Origin: Viridibacterium sp035456105 | GTDB lineage: Bacteria > Pseudomonadota > Gammaproteobacteria > Burkholderiales > Rhodocyclaceae | Length of the DNA stretch: 64,000 nucleotides | NCBI GenBank assembly: GCA_035456105.1 | Contig: DATIDV010000048.1 | Span: 124,001-188,000, forward strand | Direction of reading: 5' to 3' | Shown: positions 40,878 through 49,834 of the stretch, one piece after another | Position numbering within the stretch: position 1 is the stretch's first letter | Layout: the number at the start of each line of letters is the position of its first letter | Notes under the pieces: model-generated | Databases searched by the model: none | Told to the model about the DNA's origin: nothing | Seen by the model: only the letters and a program-made list of their open reading frames with translations | Made by a program: the position numbers and the translations under genes

Positions 40878-41645
40878 ATGGTCGCCGACCGCCAAGCCCT
40901 TTCCGCCGTACTGATTACGCTCAATTGCGCGAACAGCTTGCGCCCGACGCTGGAGTCGCTGGCCTTCTGTGAAGAAATCGTTGTCGTCGACTCTGGCAGC
41001 ACCGACGGCACGCGCGAGCTGGCCGAAAGCCTCGGCGCGCGCGTCATTACCGAGGCATGGCGTGGTTTTGGCCCGCAGAAACAATTTGCCATCGATCAGG
41101 CGCTGAACGACTGGGTGCTCTGCGTTGACTCGGACGAAATCGTTTCTGACGACCTGCGCCAGAATATCGAGGTTGCGCTCGCCGCACCCGCTTACAAGGT
41201 CTACGAATTCCCGCGCTGCAACCGTTTCCTCGGTCGCTACCTGCGTCACGGTGAAGGTTACCCGGACTTGTCTCTGCGTCTGTTCAATCGCCAGCATGCA
41301 CGCTGGTCAGACGATGTGGTGCACGAGAAAGTCATCACCCTCGACGTGGTCGGTCAGCTCAAGGGCGATCTGCTGCATCACTCCGAGGAAAGCATCGAGT
41401 CCTATCTCTCCAAGCAGAACCGCTACACCACGCTGGCGGCGGATGCCATGCTCGCCGAGGGCACCGAAGTTTCATTCACCAAGCTGTTCTTGAGCCCCGG
41501 CTTCCGCTTCTTCAAGTTTTACATCCTGCGCGGCGGCTGGATGGACGGGCTGCCGGGCCTGGTCCACATCCTGATCGGGTGTTTCAACAGTTTTGCGAAG
41601 TACGCCAAACACTTTGAGCGGGTGCTGCGCAGTCAGAAAGCATGA
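40878..41645 (+). CDS. GT2 glycosyltransferase, WaaE/KdtX-like (LPS core)
   Basis: 255 residues. GT2 fold with SAVLITLNCANSLRPTLESL, the acceptor Asp in VVVDSGSTDGTRELAESLGA, and a DSDE metal site in WVLCVDSDEIVSDDL. The stretch LRHGEGYPDLSLRLFNRQHA and a C-terminal amphipathic region (FLSPGFRFFKFYILRGGWMD) are typical of WaaE/KdtX beta-1,4-glucosyltransferases that act on heptose I of the LPS core. ATG 40878 is the most likely start. It leads the plus-strand polysaccharide locus and is divergent from waaC. Confidence 0.85.
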   Translation: MVADRQALSAVLITLNCANSLRPTLESLAFCEEIVVVDSGSTDGTRELAESLGARVITEAWRGFGPQKQFAIDQALNDWVLCVDSDEIVSDDLRQNIEVALAAPAYKVYEFPRCNRFLGRYLRHGEGYPDLSLRLFNRQHARWSDDVVHEKVITLDVVGQLKGDLLHHSEESIESYLSKQNRYTTLAADAMLAEGTEVSFTKLFLSPGFRFFKFYILRGGWMDGLPGLVHILIGCFNSFAKYAKHFERVLRSQKA

Positions 41646-41697
41646 CCGGCAAATTGCATTTTTCATCTAGCGAAGTGACGTCGAGAAAGACCGTTTC

Positions 41698-42705
41698 ATG
41701 AAAATTCTGGTAACGGGCGCAGCCGGCTTCATCGGCATGCACACCTCCCTGTTGTTGCTGCGACGTGGCGATGAGGTCGTCGGGCTCGACAATCTGAATG
41801 ACTACTACGATCCGCAGCTGAAGCTCGATCGCCTGGCGCAGCTCGAACCTTTTGCCAACTTCCGCTTCGTCAAACTTGATCTGGCGGATCGCGAGGGCAT
41901 TGCCCGACTGTTTGCCGAGGAAAAATTTGAATGCGTGGTGCATTTGGCCGCGCAGGCGGGCGTGCGCTACTCCCTCGAAAATCCGCACGCCTACGTCGAC
42001 TCCAATCTCGTGGGTTTCGTGAACATCCTCGAAGGCTGCCGCCACAACGCTGTCCAGCATCTGGTGTATGCCTCCAGCTCCAGCGTCTATGGCGGCAACG
42101 AGAAGACGCCTTTCTCCGAGGTCGATCCAGTCGATCACCCCGTCAGCCTGTATGCGGCGACCAAGAAAGCCAATGAGCTGATGGCCCACACCTACAGCCA
42201 TCTCTACAACATCCCCACCACCGGACTGCGCTTCTTCACCGTGTACGGCCCATGGGGGCGGCCGGATATGGCACCGTGGCTGTTCACCAGCGCAATCCTT
42301 GAAGGCCGCCCGATCAAAGTCTTCAATCACGGCAAGATGCTGCGCGATTTCACCTACATCGACGACATCGCGCAAGGCGTGGTGCGCACGCTGGATCGTC
42401 CGGCCGAGCCGGATGAGGCTTACGACGGCAAGGCACCCAATCCCGCTACCAGTCGAGCGCCTTACCGTATTTTCAATATCGGCAATCAGGATCCGGTACC
42501 GCTGCTGGCCTTCATTGCCGCGATCGAGACCGCCACCGGCAAGCTCGCCGAAAAGGACTTTCAGCCCATGCAGCCCGGTGACGTACCGGTGACCTCGGCG
42601 GACGTCTCCGCCTTGACGGCGTGGACGGACTTCAAGCCCGGCATGCCGATAAGTGAAGGCATGGCGTGCTTTGTGACGTGGTATCGGGATTACTTTCGTG
42701 TGTGA
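41698..42705 (+). CDS. UDP-glucuronate 4-epimerase-like SDR
   Basis: 335-residue extended short-chain dehydrogenase. NAD-binding GAAGFIGMHTSLLLLRRGDE, the LDNLNDYYDPQLK motif that marks the GalE/LpsL-like glucuronate epimerase group, catalytic Ser in YASSSSVYGGN and YxxxK as YAATKK. The conserved RFFTVYGPWGRPDMA follows. It should interconvert UDP-glucuronate and UDP-galacturonate as precursor for the polysaccharide or core. It stands alone between the GT2 and flippase genes. Confidence 0.87.
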   Translation: MKILVTGAAGFIGMHTSLLLLRRGDEVVGLDNLNDYYDPQLKLDRLAQLEPFANFRFVKLDLADREGIARLFAEEKFECVVHLAAQAGVRYSLENPHAYVDSNLVGFVNILEGCRHNAVQHLVYASSSSVYGGNEKTPFSEVDPVDHPVSLYAATKKANELMAHTYSHLYNIPTTGLRFFTVYGPWGRPDMAPWLFTSAILEGRPIKVFNHGKMLRDFTYIDDIAQGVVRTLDRPAEPDEAYDGKAPNPATSRAPYRIFNIGNQDPVPLLAFIAAIETATGKLAEKDFQPMQPGDVPVTSADVSALTAWTDFKPGMPISEGMACFVTWYRDYFRV

Positions 42706-42746
42706 CGAGTATGCGTTGGGTATATCCCGGCTGAGGATCGGCTGAG

Positions 42747-44264
42747 TTGGCGTCACTGAAAAGAAATGTCGCGGCGAATGTGCTGGGGCAACTCTATGTG
42801 GCCGCCGTCGGCATCGTCATGGTTCCCGCCTATGTACGCTACATGGGCATGGAGGCCTACGGGCTCATCAGTTTTTTCGTCGCCTTGCAGACCTGGTTTG
42901 CATTACTCGATATGGGTATTTCGCCTACTCTGATTCGCGAGCTGTCGCGTTATCGGGCGGGTGCCGTCAGCCAAGCTTCGGTCTGGCGCTTCATCCGTAG
43001 CGCCGAGTGGCTGTTTGTGCTCGTAGGGGGCGCTTCTTTATTGACCATCGTGCTGGCCAGCCAATGGATTGCAGAACATTGGCTACAGCTGAAAGATATC
43101 AGCGTTGCCGAAGCGAGCCGGTGTGTCGGCATGATGGGTGTGATGGTGGGCAGTCGCTGGCTGACCAGCCTGTACCGCAGCGGCCTCACCGGAATGGATC
43201 GTCTGCCGGCAGTCAATCTGGTCGCGATGCTGCTTGCCACGTTGCGTTCCGTCATGGTGCTGGGGGTGCTGATCTGGGTTTCCACGCGCTGTGAGGTGTT
43301 TTTTGTTTATCAACTCGTTGTTTCAGCACTGGAATGCGTGATCTTCTGCGTCCTGTTTTATCGCAGCTTGCCAGGAGGGCTGCAGGCGGCACTCAAGCCC
43401 GACATGGCTGCCCTGCCGGTGTTTCGTTTTGCCGGGGCTATGGCGGGGCTGACCTTGGCCTGGGGAGTTATTGGGCAGGTTGATCGTCTGGTCTTGTCTC
43501 ACTACCTGGATCTGAAGGCTTATGGCGGTTACGCGATTGCCCTGGTGGCAGCCAGTAGCGTGACCTTGCTGGCAAACCCTCTGACCCAGGCCTTGCAGCC
43601 GCGCCTGGTGTTTCTCGCGGCCAGTCATGACGAGACGGCGCTGGCGGAGCTTTATCGCAGTGGCACGCAAATGCTGATGTGTGTGCTGGCCGTTGTCGCA
43701 GGTGCAGCCGTCTTCCTGGGCGAGCCGATACTCTGGGCGTGGACCGGCAACCGCGTTCTGGCCCAGCAGGATGCAAATATCCTGGCGTTGTATGCGGGGG
43801 GCAATGCGCTGCTGGCCTTGTCCAGCCTGGTTTTTCAGCTGCAATACGCGCGCGGTCAAATCCGTCGTCACATGGTTGGATCGCTGGCTTTTTCGCTCAT
43901 CTGGATTCCCTCGACTGTTTTTTTGTCGATTCACTATGGGGCGGCTGGCGCAGCCTGGTCCTGGCTGATCGGAAATCTGGCGTTTTTCGTGGGCTGGATG
44001 CTGGGTACCCAGCAGCGCATGCTGCCGGGCATGAGCCGGTCGTGGATCACGCAGGATGTACTGCGCGCCCCCGTGCTGTGCTTGCCGATCTACGCGGTGC
44101 TGGCCTGGCTCTTTAACTCGAACGCCAGCCGCATGGTCAGTGTTGTGTCTGCTTGCGGGGCGGCTCTGCTGGTGGCGCTGGCAGGTGTTTGGGTCAGTCC
44201 GCGTTTGAAAGCAATGACCATGACATATTTTTCAGGTCTGGTTTGCCGAATCAGGAGTGCGTAG
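42747..44264 (+). CDS. Wzx-like polysaccharide flippase
   Basis: 505-residue membrane protein with about 12-14 helices, MOP superfamily. N terminus KRNVAANVLGQLYVAAVGIV then VPAYVRYMGMEAYGLISFFV are typical of O-antigen/teichoic-type lipid-linked sugar flippases. The start is TTG at 42747. It would flip undecaprenyl-linked repeat units across the inner membrane. No Wzy polymerase was recognised anywhere in the window, and an ABC exporter (Wzm/Wzt) is encoded further on, which makes its exact role unclear. Confidence 0.87.
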   Translation: MASLKRNVAANVLGQLYVAAVGIVMVPAYVRYMGMEAYGLISFFVALQTWFALLDMGISPTLIRELSRYRAGAVSQASVWRFIRSAEWLFVLVGGASLLTIVLASQWIAEHWLQLKDISVAEASRCVGMMGVMVGSRWLTSLYRSGLTGMDRLPAVNLVAMLLATLRSVMVLGVLIWVSTRCEVFFVYQLVVSALECVIFCVLFYRSLPGGLQAALKPDMAALPVFRFAGAMAGLTLAWGVIGQVDRLVLSHYLDLKAYGGYAIALVAASSVTLLANPLTQALQPRLVFLAASHDETALAELYRSGTQMLMCVLAVVAGAAVFLGEPILWAWTGNRVLAQQDANILALYAGGNALLALSSLVFQLQYARGQIRRHMVGSLAFSLIWIPSTVFLSIHYGAAGAAWSWLIGNLAFFVGWMLGTQQRMLPGMSRSWITQDVLRAPVLCLPIYAVLAWLFNSNASRMVSVVSACGAALLVALAGVWVSPRLKAMTMTYFSGLVCRIRSA

Positions 44265-44266
44265 CT

Positions 44267-45106
44267 GTGAATCCTGAAATGAAGTATCAGGCGCAGATCA
44301 ATCTCGCCGAGAAAAACAGCTCACACACCCTTGCCTATGACATGGTGCAGGCGCATGCACAAGGCCGTCCCTTGAGTGTGCTCGAGGTGGGGTGCGCATC
44401 TGGCTATTGGGGGGCTGTTCTCAAAGTCGCGGGCCATGCGGTAGTTGGTGTCGAGCCCGATGCTCAAGCTGCGACGGCCGCGCAAAAAGTGCTCGACCAG
44501 GTGTTCGTGGGCCTCGTTGACGATTATTTCGCGGCGCATCCGGATGCGAAGTTTGACGTGATCAGCTTTGTGGACGTGCTGGAACACACTTTCGATCCCG
44601 TTGCTGTTCTCGCCGAGAGTCGCTTGCGACTCAAACCTGGCGGCATAGTCGTGGCGTCAATTCCAAATGTTGCGCATCTGGCTGTGCGCAGCATGTTGTT
44701 GGCGGGGCGCTGGGACTATGCAAAAACAGGAATCATGGACGACAGTCATATCCGGTTTTTTACGCGGGATTCAATAATTGAGTTGTTTAACTCGGGTGCA
44801 TTTAGGATTCTGGATTTCAAACCAACGACAATGTGTAGAGCTGATGCGATTTGTAATTACGGCATGCACAATTCTGCGCTCTTGAGTTGTGTGGCTTGGG
44901 TGTTCGCGCCAGATCGGAGCTGGCGCGATTTTCAATATGTTGTGTGCGCCAGCACTGCAGATAGCGCAGAGCTCGTGGCCATTGAGAACAGCAGATTTGC
45001 TGAACGAGCCGGTATTTTGAGCGCCAGCTCGTTCAAGGCGGGGGTTTTATACCGGGCTCTGTTATTGAAGGTGAAGGTGCTACTTGCAAAAGGGCTTCGG
45101 AGATGA
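44267..45106 (+). CDS. Class I SAM-dependent methyltransferase
   Basis: 279 residues. SAM motif I is LSVLEVGCASGYWGAVLKVA, motif II DVISFVDVLEHTFDPVAVLA, and motif III LRLKPGGIVVASIPNV. Such proteins in O-antigen loci methylate sugars or chain ends. The GTG at 44267 has AGGAG nine bases upstream and starts three bases after the flippase stop; ATG 44279 is possible. It overlaps the next gene by four bases. Confidence 0.85.
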   Translation: MNPEMKYQAQINLAEKNSSHTLAYDMVQAHAQGRPLSVLEVGCASGYWGAVLKVAGHAVVGVEPDAQAATAAQKVLDQVFVGLVDDYFAAHPDAKFDVISFVDVLEHTFDPVAVLAESRLRLKPGGIVVASIPNVAHLAVRSMLLAGRWDYAKTGIMDDSHIRFFTRDSIIELFNSGAFRILDFKPTTMCRADAICNYGMHNSALLSCVAWVFAPDRSWRDFQYVVCASTADSAELVAIENSRFAERAGILSASSFKAGVLYRALLLKVKVLLAKGLRR

Positions 45107-46029
45107 GGATTGATATTCTGTTGGCGACATATAACGGCGCCAGATATCTGCCCATGCAATTGGACTCATTGCTTGCCCAGTCTCATCAGAATTGGCGAGT
45201 TATTGCACGGGATGATGGTTCGACCGACACGTCCGTCGAGGTGTTGGGGCGTTACGCCTTGGCGTATCCGGACAGGTTCACACTGCTGAAAGACGGACAG
45301 AAGCTGGGAGCCAAACATTCGTTTGCCGAGCTGATGCGCCATGCAGAGGCGCCTTATGTTGCATTCTGTGATCAGGACGACTTCTGGTTGCCTCAAAAAC
45401 TAACGGTTTTGTTGGCCCTCATTCAGACTGCAGAACGCGATCTGGGCGAAGGCGTTCCGGTCCTCGCGCACTCTGATCTGGAGCTTGTCAATCAAGAGAT
45501 GGAGTCCATAGCTCCGAGTTTTTGGGGCTATCAAGGAATCAATCCGTCGCGCAATCATCTGTGCCATCTTCTTGTTGAGAACACGGTGACCGGATGTGCC
45601 ACGTTGATGAATCGTGCGTTGCTTCAAAAGGCCTTGCCATTGCCTGAAGCGGCCTATATGCACGACTACTGGCTGGGCTTGCTGGCCGCCACAATTGGCC
45701 GGATCGTGTTTACGCGAGAAGCCTTGGTGCGCTATCGCCAGCATTCCAGCAATACGCTGGGTGCGGTGAAGATTCGCGGTCTGTTCTCCTTGCCGGGCGG
45801 GACATTGAACCCGGTGAAGTGGAAAATCAGCTACCAAGTGGCCTGTGATCAGGCGCGTGCCCTCGTGTCGGCCCTGAGTGGCGTGAGTGACCCCTTAAAG
45901 CTTGCCCCGGCCATGCGTTTTGCCGGGCTGTACCAGCACGGCTGGCTGGGGCGACGCTGGGTACTTTTGATGAACGCATCACTCCCCTCGCGCTGGCGCC
46001 GCCGAATTTCCGTATTGGCGCGGATATGA
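45103..46029 (+). CDS. GT2 glycosyltransferase, rhamnosyltransferase-like
   Basis: 308 residues. GT-A fold: MRIDILLATYNGARYLPMQL, DDGSTDTSVEVLGRYALAYP and CDQDDFWLPQK as the DxD-type motif, followed by YMHDYWLGLLAATIGRIVFT, all close to RfbN-type L-rhamnosyltransferases. The acceptor is not deducible. It overlaps both neighbours by four bases, so it is translated as part of a tight operon. Confidence 0.85.
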   Translation: MRIDILLATYNGARYLPMQLDSLLAQSHQNWRVIARDDGSTDTSVEVLGRYALAYPDRFTLLKDGQKLGAKHSFAELMRHAEAPYVAFCDQDDFWLPQKLTVLLALIQTAERDLGEGVPVLAHSDLELVNQEMESIAPSFWGYQGINPSRNHLCHLLVENTVTGCATLMNRALLQKALPLPEAAYMHDYWLGLLAATIGRIVFTREALVRYRQHSSNTLGAVKIRGLFSLPGGTLNPVKWKISYQVACDQARALVSALSGVSDPLKLAPAMRFAGLYQHGWLGRRWVLLMNASLPSRWRRRISVLARI

Positions 46030-46967
46030 GCGCGCAGAGAGAGAGCGTGAGTCTTTCGTCGAGGGCAGTGCGGGACGCGAGTGTAGTGGCAGTAATCGTC
46101 ACGTATCGCCCCGAGTTGCCTGGTTTTTTTCGCTTGCTTGACAGCCTTGCTGCACAGGTAAAGGCCATTGTCATTGTTGATAATGGGTCCGGCGCTGAGC
46201 TGTCTGCCGCCATCCAGGGAAGACAACAGCAGGCTGAAGTCTTTTTGCCGCTGGGGGAAAACCAGGGGATTGCAGCCGCCCAAAATATCGGGATTGCCCG
46301 GGCACATGGGCTTGGTGCAACGCACGTCGTGCTGTTCGACCATGACAGTCATCCGGCTGCGGACATGGTTGCGCGGTTGCTTGCCTGTCTGCAGAGGCTT
46401 GAGTCAGAAGGGCGTCGAGTGGCGTCCGTGGGGCCTTGCTATTCCGATGAACGCCAAGACAACCCGCCTCCGTTCATACGGGTCAGTGGCCTCTCTCTGA
46501 AGCGTTGCCACCGGCCGGAAGAGGGTGATGCTGTTGCGGTGGATTACTTGATTGCCTCGGGGTGTCTGATCCCCATGAATGTTTTGGCCGATGTCGGAGA
46601 GATGAATGCCGATTTATTCATCGACTATGTAGATATTGAGTGGGGGCAGCGCGCGCGTAGTCGCGGCTATCAAAATTACGGATGTTTTTCCGCTCGTATG
46701 CAGCACGCTTTGGGGGATGAGCCCATATATTTTCTTGGCAGGGCTTACCCCGCCCGAAGCCCTCTGCGCCACTACTACATGTTCCGCAATGCAGTGCACC
46801 TCTACAAGATGAGCCATATTCCGCTCGACTGGAGGGTCGTGGACGCTGCGCGATTGCTCCCAAAATTTGGTTTTTATGTGCTGTTTGCCCCTCCCCGTTG
46901 GCAGCAGTTCAAGATGATGAGTCTTGGCGTGCTGCACGGCCTTGTCGGGCGTGCAGGCAAACTGTAG
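46026..46967 (+). CDS. GT2 rhamnosyltransferase (RfbF/WbbL group)
   Basis: 313 residues. VVAVIVTYRPELPGFFRLLD, VIVDNGSGAELSAA, then VLFDHDSHPAADMVARLLAC and the acceptor loop ASGCLIPMNVLADVGEMNAD then LFIDYVDIEWGQRARSRGYQ. These match the dTDP-rhamnose-using RfbF/WbbL group. It overlaps the upstream GT2 by four bases. Probably builds part of a rhamnose-containing repeat unit. Confidence 0.85.
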   Translation: MSAQRESVSLSSRAVRDASVVAVIVTYRPELPGFFRLLDSLAAQVKAIVIVDNGSGAELSAAIQGRQQQAEVFLPLGENQGIAAAQNIGIARAHGLGATHVVLFDHDSHPAADMVARLLACLQRLESEGRRVASVGPCYSDERQDNPPPFIRVSGLSLKRCHRPEEGDAVAVDYLIASGCLIPMNVLADVGEMNADLFIDYVDIEWGQRARSRGYQNYGCFSARMQHALGDEPIYFLGRAYPARSPLRHYYMFRNAVHLYKMSHIPLDWRVVDAARLLPKFGFYVLFAPPRWQQFKMMSLGVLHGLVGRAGKL

Positions 46968-47004
46968 TGTCGCGAAGAGTACTTTCGCCAATCCCTATTT
47001 TTTC

Positions 47005-47814
47005 ATGACAACGCTGTCCATAAGCCTCGTAACGTTTCACCCGGACTTGCCCATGCTGCGCGATACGCTCTCGAGCCTGCGCATTGCAATGGGTTATGCG
47101 TTGGCGTCGGGCGACCTGAGCGAGGTTCAATTGACCCTCATCGACAATGGTGACGACGCTGGACTTGTCGAGTTGGCGCAGCTTGAAGGCTGGGCGGATA
47201 TTCGCCTGGAAAGCGGGCAAGGAAATGTGGGGTTCGGGCGAGGGCACAATCTAGCCATGGAACAAGGCATGGGCGACTTGCATCTGATCCTGAATCCGGA
47301 CGTGTACCTGCTGCCCCAATCTTTGTCGATGGCCTTGCGTTTCATGCGGGAGCAGCCCGAGTGCGGTTTATTGTCGCCTGCCATGATGGAAGGTTCGCGC
47401 GGCCCGCATTACCTGTGCAAACGCCTGCCTAGCGTATTTGATCTCTTCTTGCGGGGCTTCGCACCTGGCTGGCTGCGCTGGATCTTCAGGGGGCGCATGT
47501 TGCGCTACGAAATGGACACTGAGGGCGATCATCCGTCTGTGCTTTGGGATCCGCCGATCGTGAGCGGTTGTTTCATGCTATGTCGCGCCGAGCTGTTGCG
47601 GCAGCTCGGGGGGTTCGATCCACGCTATTTTCTATATTTTGAAGACTTCGATTTGAGCGTGCGTGCAAAGGCCCATGGTCGTCTTGCTGCGGTGGGTGAT
47701 GTACGCATCGCACATTTTGGTGGCGGCGCAGCACGCAAGGGATGGAAACACATCAAGATGTTTTGTCGCTCGGCACGGGTCTTTTTCGACTTGCATGGAT
47801 GGAAATGGGTTTGA
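47005..47814 (+). CDS. GT2 glycosyltransferase, WbbL-like
   Basis: 269 residues from ATG 47005; the frame is open to 46924 but overlaps the previous gene. Motifs: LSISLVTFHPDLPMLRDTLS, LIDNGDDAGLVEL, GNVGFGRGHNLAMEQ and LHLILNPDVYLLP (DxD equivalent NPD), then the acceptor loop SGCFMLCRAELLRQLGGFDP then YFLYFEDFDLSVRAKAHGRL. The NPDV form is characteristic of WbbL-type rhamnosyl/galactosyltransferases. Three GT2s in a row of this kind suggest a rhamnan-like backbone (inference). Confidence 0.85.
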   Translation: MTTLSISLVTFHPDLPMLRDTLSSLRIAMGYALASGDLSEVQLTLIDNGDDAGLVELAQLEGWADIRLESGQGNVGFGRGHNLAMEQGMGDLHLILNPDVYLLPQSLSMALRFMREQPECGLLSPAMMEGSRGPHYLCKRLPSVFDLFLRGFAPGWLRWIFRGRMLRYEMDTEGDHPSVLWDPPIVSGCFMLCRAELLRQLGGFDPRYFLYFEDFDLSVRAKAHGRLAAVGDVRIAHFGGGAARKGWKHIKMFCRSARVFFDLHGWKWV

Positions 47815-48785
47815 GTGTGCAGGCCGATGCAGTCCTCCCGCGGATACTGGTGACAGGGGCGAACGGATTTGTGGGTAGAGAGTTGTGCTCATATCTGCGT
47901 GGGCAGGGATATCCAGTCGTGCCCGTCGTGCGCGAAACGACAGATGATTCGAGCGTGAGCGTAGGCGAGATCAATGAATTCACTCCCTGGGCCAAAGCTC
48001 TTCAAGGCGTGGATGTCGTTGTACACCTTGCCGCACGTGTGCACGTCATGGATGAAGTGCAGGCGGGAGTGGAGGCCGAGTTTCAGCGTATCAATGTGCT
48101 GGGCTCGGCGCATCTGGCGCGCGAAGCTCTTGCTGCAGGTGTCAAGCGACTCGTATTTGTGAGCAGCATCAAAGTGAATGGAGAGGCGACGCATGGCGAT
48201 CCGTATGCGGAGACCGACATGCCGCGCCCTGAGGATGCTTACGGCCGCTCCAAGCTGGCTGCCGAACTGGCTTTGACGCAGATTGCGCGCGAGACTGAGC
48301 TAGAGCTTGTGATTGTTCGCCCGCCGATGGTGATTGGACCTGGCGCAAAAGGAAATCTGCCTTTGCTGATGCGTGGTTTGTTGCGCGGCTTCCCTTTGCC
48401 GCTGGCAAGTGTGCGCAATCGTCGCAACGTTGTCGGGCTGCGCAATCTGATCGGCTTACTGGAGCTTTGTGCCGTCAAACCGGCGGCGGCTGGAGAGGTG
48501 TTTCTGGCGGCAGACGAGCCTGCATTGAGTACCCCGGCTTTGATCGCTGGGTTGGCGCGTGGGCTGAAGTGCAAGGCTCGATTGTGGCCTCTACCTCTCC
48601 CCTGCTTGCGCATATTGGCTGGTCTGGCTGGCAAACGAGCCCAGATCGAGCGCTTGAGCGGCGATCTGGAGATTGACGCCGGCAAAGCGCGCCGGATGCT
48701 CGGTTGGGCGTGCCAGGAGCCACTTGATGAAGTCCTGTATCGCACTGCTCAGCAGTACTTGCACACAGCGGAGCGCCGCACGTGA
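47805..48785 (+). CDS. NAD-dependent epimerase/dehydratase (nucleotide-sugar SDR)
   Basis: 326 residues. RILVTGANGFVGRELCSYLR binds NAD(P), VVVHLAARVHVMDEV follows, and the catalytic triad is Ser in LVFVSSIKVNGE with Y-x3-K as YGRSKLA. This is the WbpV/WbgY/Fnl-like subgroup of reductases/epimerases that in O-antigen loci typically sits next to an initiating sugar-phosphate transferase, as here. Likely makes the 4-keto-reduced N-acetylated sugar used by the next enzyme, such as a QuiNAc/FucNAc type (inference). The start could be 47799, 47805 or GTG 47817. It overlaps the next gene by four bases. Confidence 0.83.
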   Translation: MGLSVQADAVLPRILVTGANGFVGRELCSYLRGQGYPVVPVVRETTDDSSVSVGEINEFTPWAKALQGVDVVVHLAARVHVMDEVQAGVEAEFQRINVLGSAHLAREALAAGVKRLVFVSSIKVNGEATHGDPYAETDMPRPEDAYGRSKLAAELALTQIARETELELVIVRPPMVIGPGAKGNLPLLMRGLLRGFPLPLASVRNRRNVVGLRNLIGLLELCAVKPAAAGEVFLAADEPALSTPALIAGLARGLKCKARLWPLPLPCLRILAGLAGKRAQIERLSGDLEIDAGKARRMLGWACQEPLDEVLYRTAQQYLHTAERRT

Positions 48786-49834
48786 CTGTGATCTGCCTGT
48801 TGCTGGCGACGCTGCTGCTGGCGCTCTTGGGAACGCTTGTACTGCAGCGTTACGCCCTGTCCAGAAAAATAATGGACACACCGAATGCTCGCAGTTCGCA
48901 CACTGTGCCCACGCCTCGTGGCGGTGGCGTGGCGATTGTTCTCGTTTTCATCGCTGCGCTGGCGGTATGGGCTCGTTTTGGCGAGCCTGCGAGCCGAATG
49001 TTATGGGCCTTGTTGCCTGGCGGCGCGCTTGTCGCCACTGTTGGATTCTGGGATGACCACATCTCTTTGTCCGCACGTACCCGCTTCACCTGTCATTGTC
49101 TTGCGGCGGTTTGGGCTGTCGCGTGCCTAGGGGGTTGGCCCGTGCTTGAACTAGGCTTTACAAGCTGGGCTTGGGGGTGGCTAGGGATTGGAGCGGCCGC
49201 GTTGGGGTTGGCGTGGGCGATCAATCTTTACAACTTCATGGACGGTATTGACGGTCTGGCCGGGGCTCAGGCTGTATTTATTGGCGGTGCTGGTGGTGTC
49301 TTGTTATGGCTATCTGGCGGGGATGGCGTACCTTGCTGGTTGTTGGCCGCGTCTGCGGCTGGGTTTCTGTTGCTGAATTGGCCGCCCGCCAGAATATTCA
49401 TGGGGGATGCGGGTAGTGGCTTTCTTGGTTATGCCATCGGTGTTCTGGCACTGCATGCCACAACGATCGGCAAGACAACGATCTGGCCTTGGGCTATCTT
49501 GCTGAGTGTTTTTTTCGTAGATGCCACGCTGACCCTGTGCCGTCGTGCCTGGTTTGGCCTGCGGGTGACAGACGCGCATCGAACCCATGCGTACCAGTGG
49601 GCATCGCGGCGCGTGGGGAGTCACCGTACGGTGACGCTAGCCGTACTCGCGATCAATTTATTGCTGCTATTGCCGGCCGCACTTTTTGCGCAGGCTTGGC
49701 CCGTCTGGTCTGTGCCGTTAACCATCTTCTGCTGGGTGATATTGTTTGGCGTGGCCTGGTTTCTGGGTGCAGGCCTGCCTGAAGAGGCTGGTGCGCAGGG
49801 GCGGGGACCGTCAGGTGAAATACCAGGTGCATGA
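48782..49834 (+). CDS. Undecaprenyl-phosphate sugar-1-phosphate transferase (WecA/WbpL type)
   Basis: 350-residue polytopic membrane enzyme of the MraY/WecA family that starts the repeat unit on undecaprenyl phosphate. Signatures: HTVPTPRGGGVAIVLVFI, the acidic cytoplasmic loops GFWDDHISLSARTRF and LYNFMDGIDGLAGAQAV, and FMGDAGSGFLGYAIGVL, followed by DAHRTHAYQWA. The start is GTG 48782, overlapping the SDR by four bases. The combination with the SDR and the following dehydratase is the classic WbpV-WbpL-WbpM trio. Confidence 0.9.
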   Translation: MTVICLLLATLLLALLGTLVLQRYALSRKIMDTPNARSSHTVPTPRGGGVAIVLVFIAALAVWARFGEPASRMLWALLPGGALVATVGFWDDHISLSARTRFTCHCLAAVWAVACLGGWPVLELGFTSWAWGWLGIGAAALGLAWAINLYNFMDGIDGLAGAQAVFIGGAGGVLLWLSGGDGVPCWLLAASAAGFLLLNWPPARIFMGDAGSGFLGYAIGVLALHATTIGKTTIWPWAILLSVFFVDATLTLCRRAWFGLRVTDAHRTHAYQWASRRVGSHRTVTLAVLAINLLLLLPAALFAQAWPVWSVPLTIFCWVILFGVAWFLGAGLPEEAGAQGRGPSGEIPGA

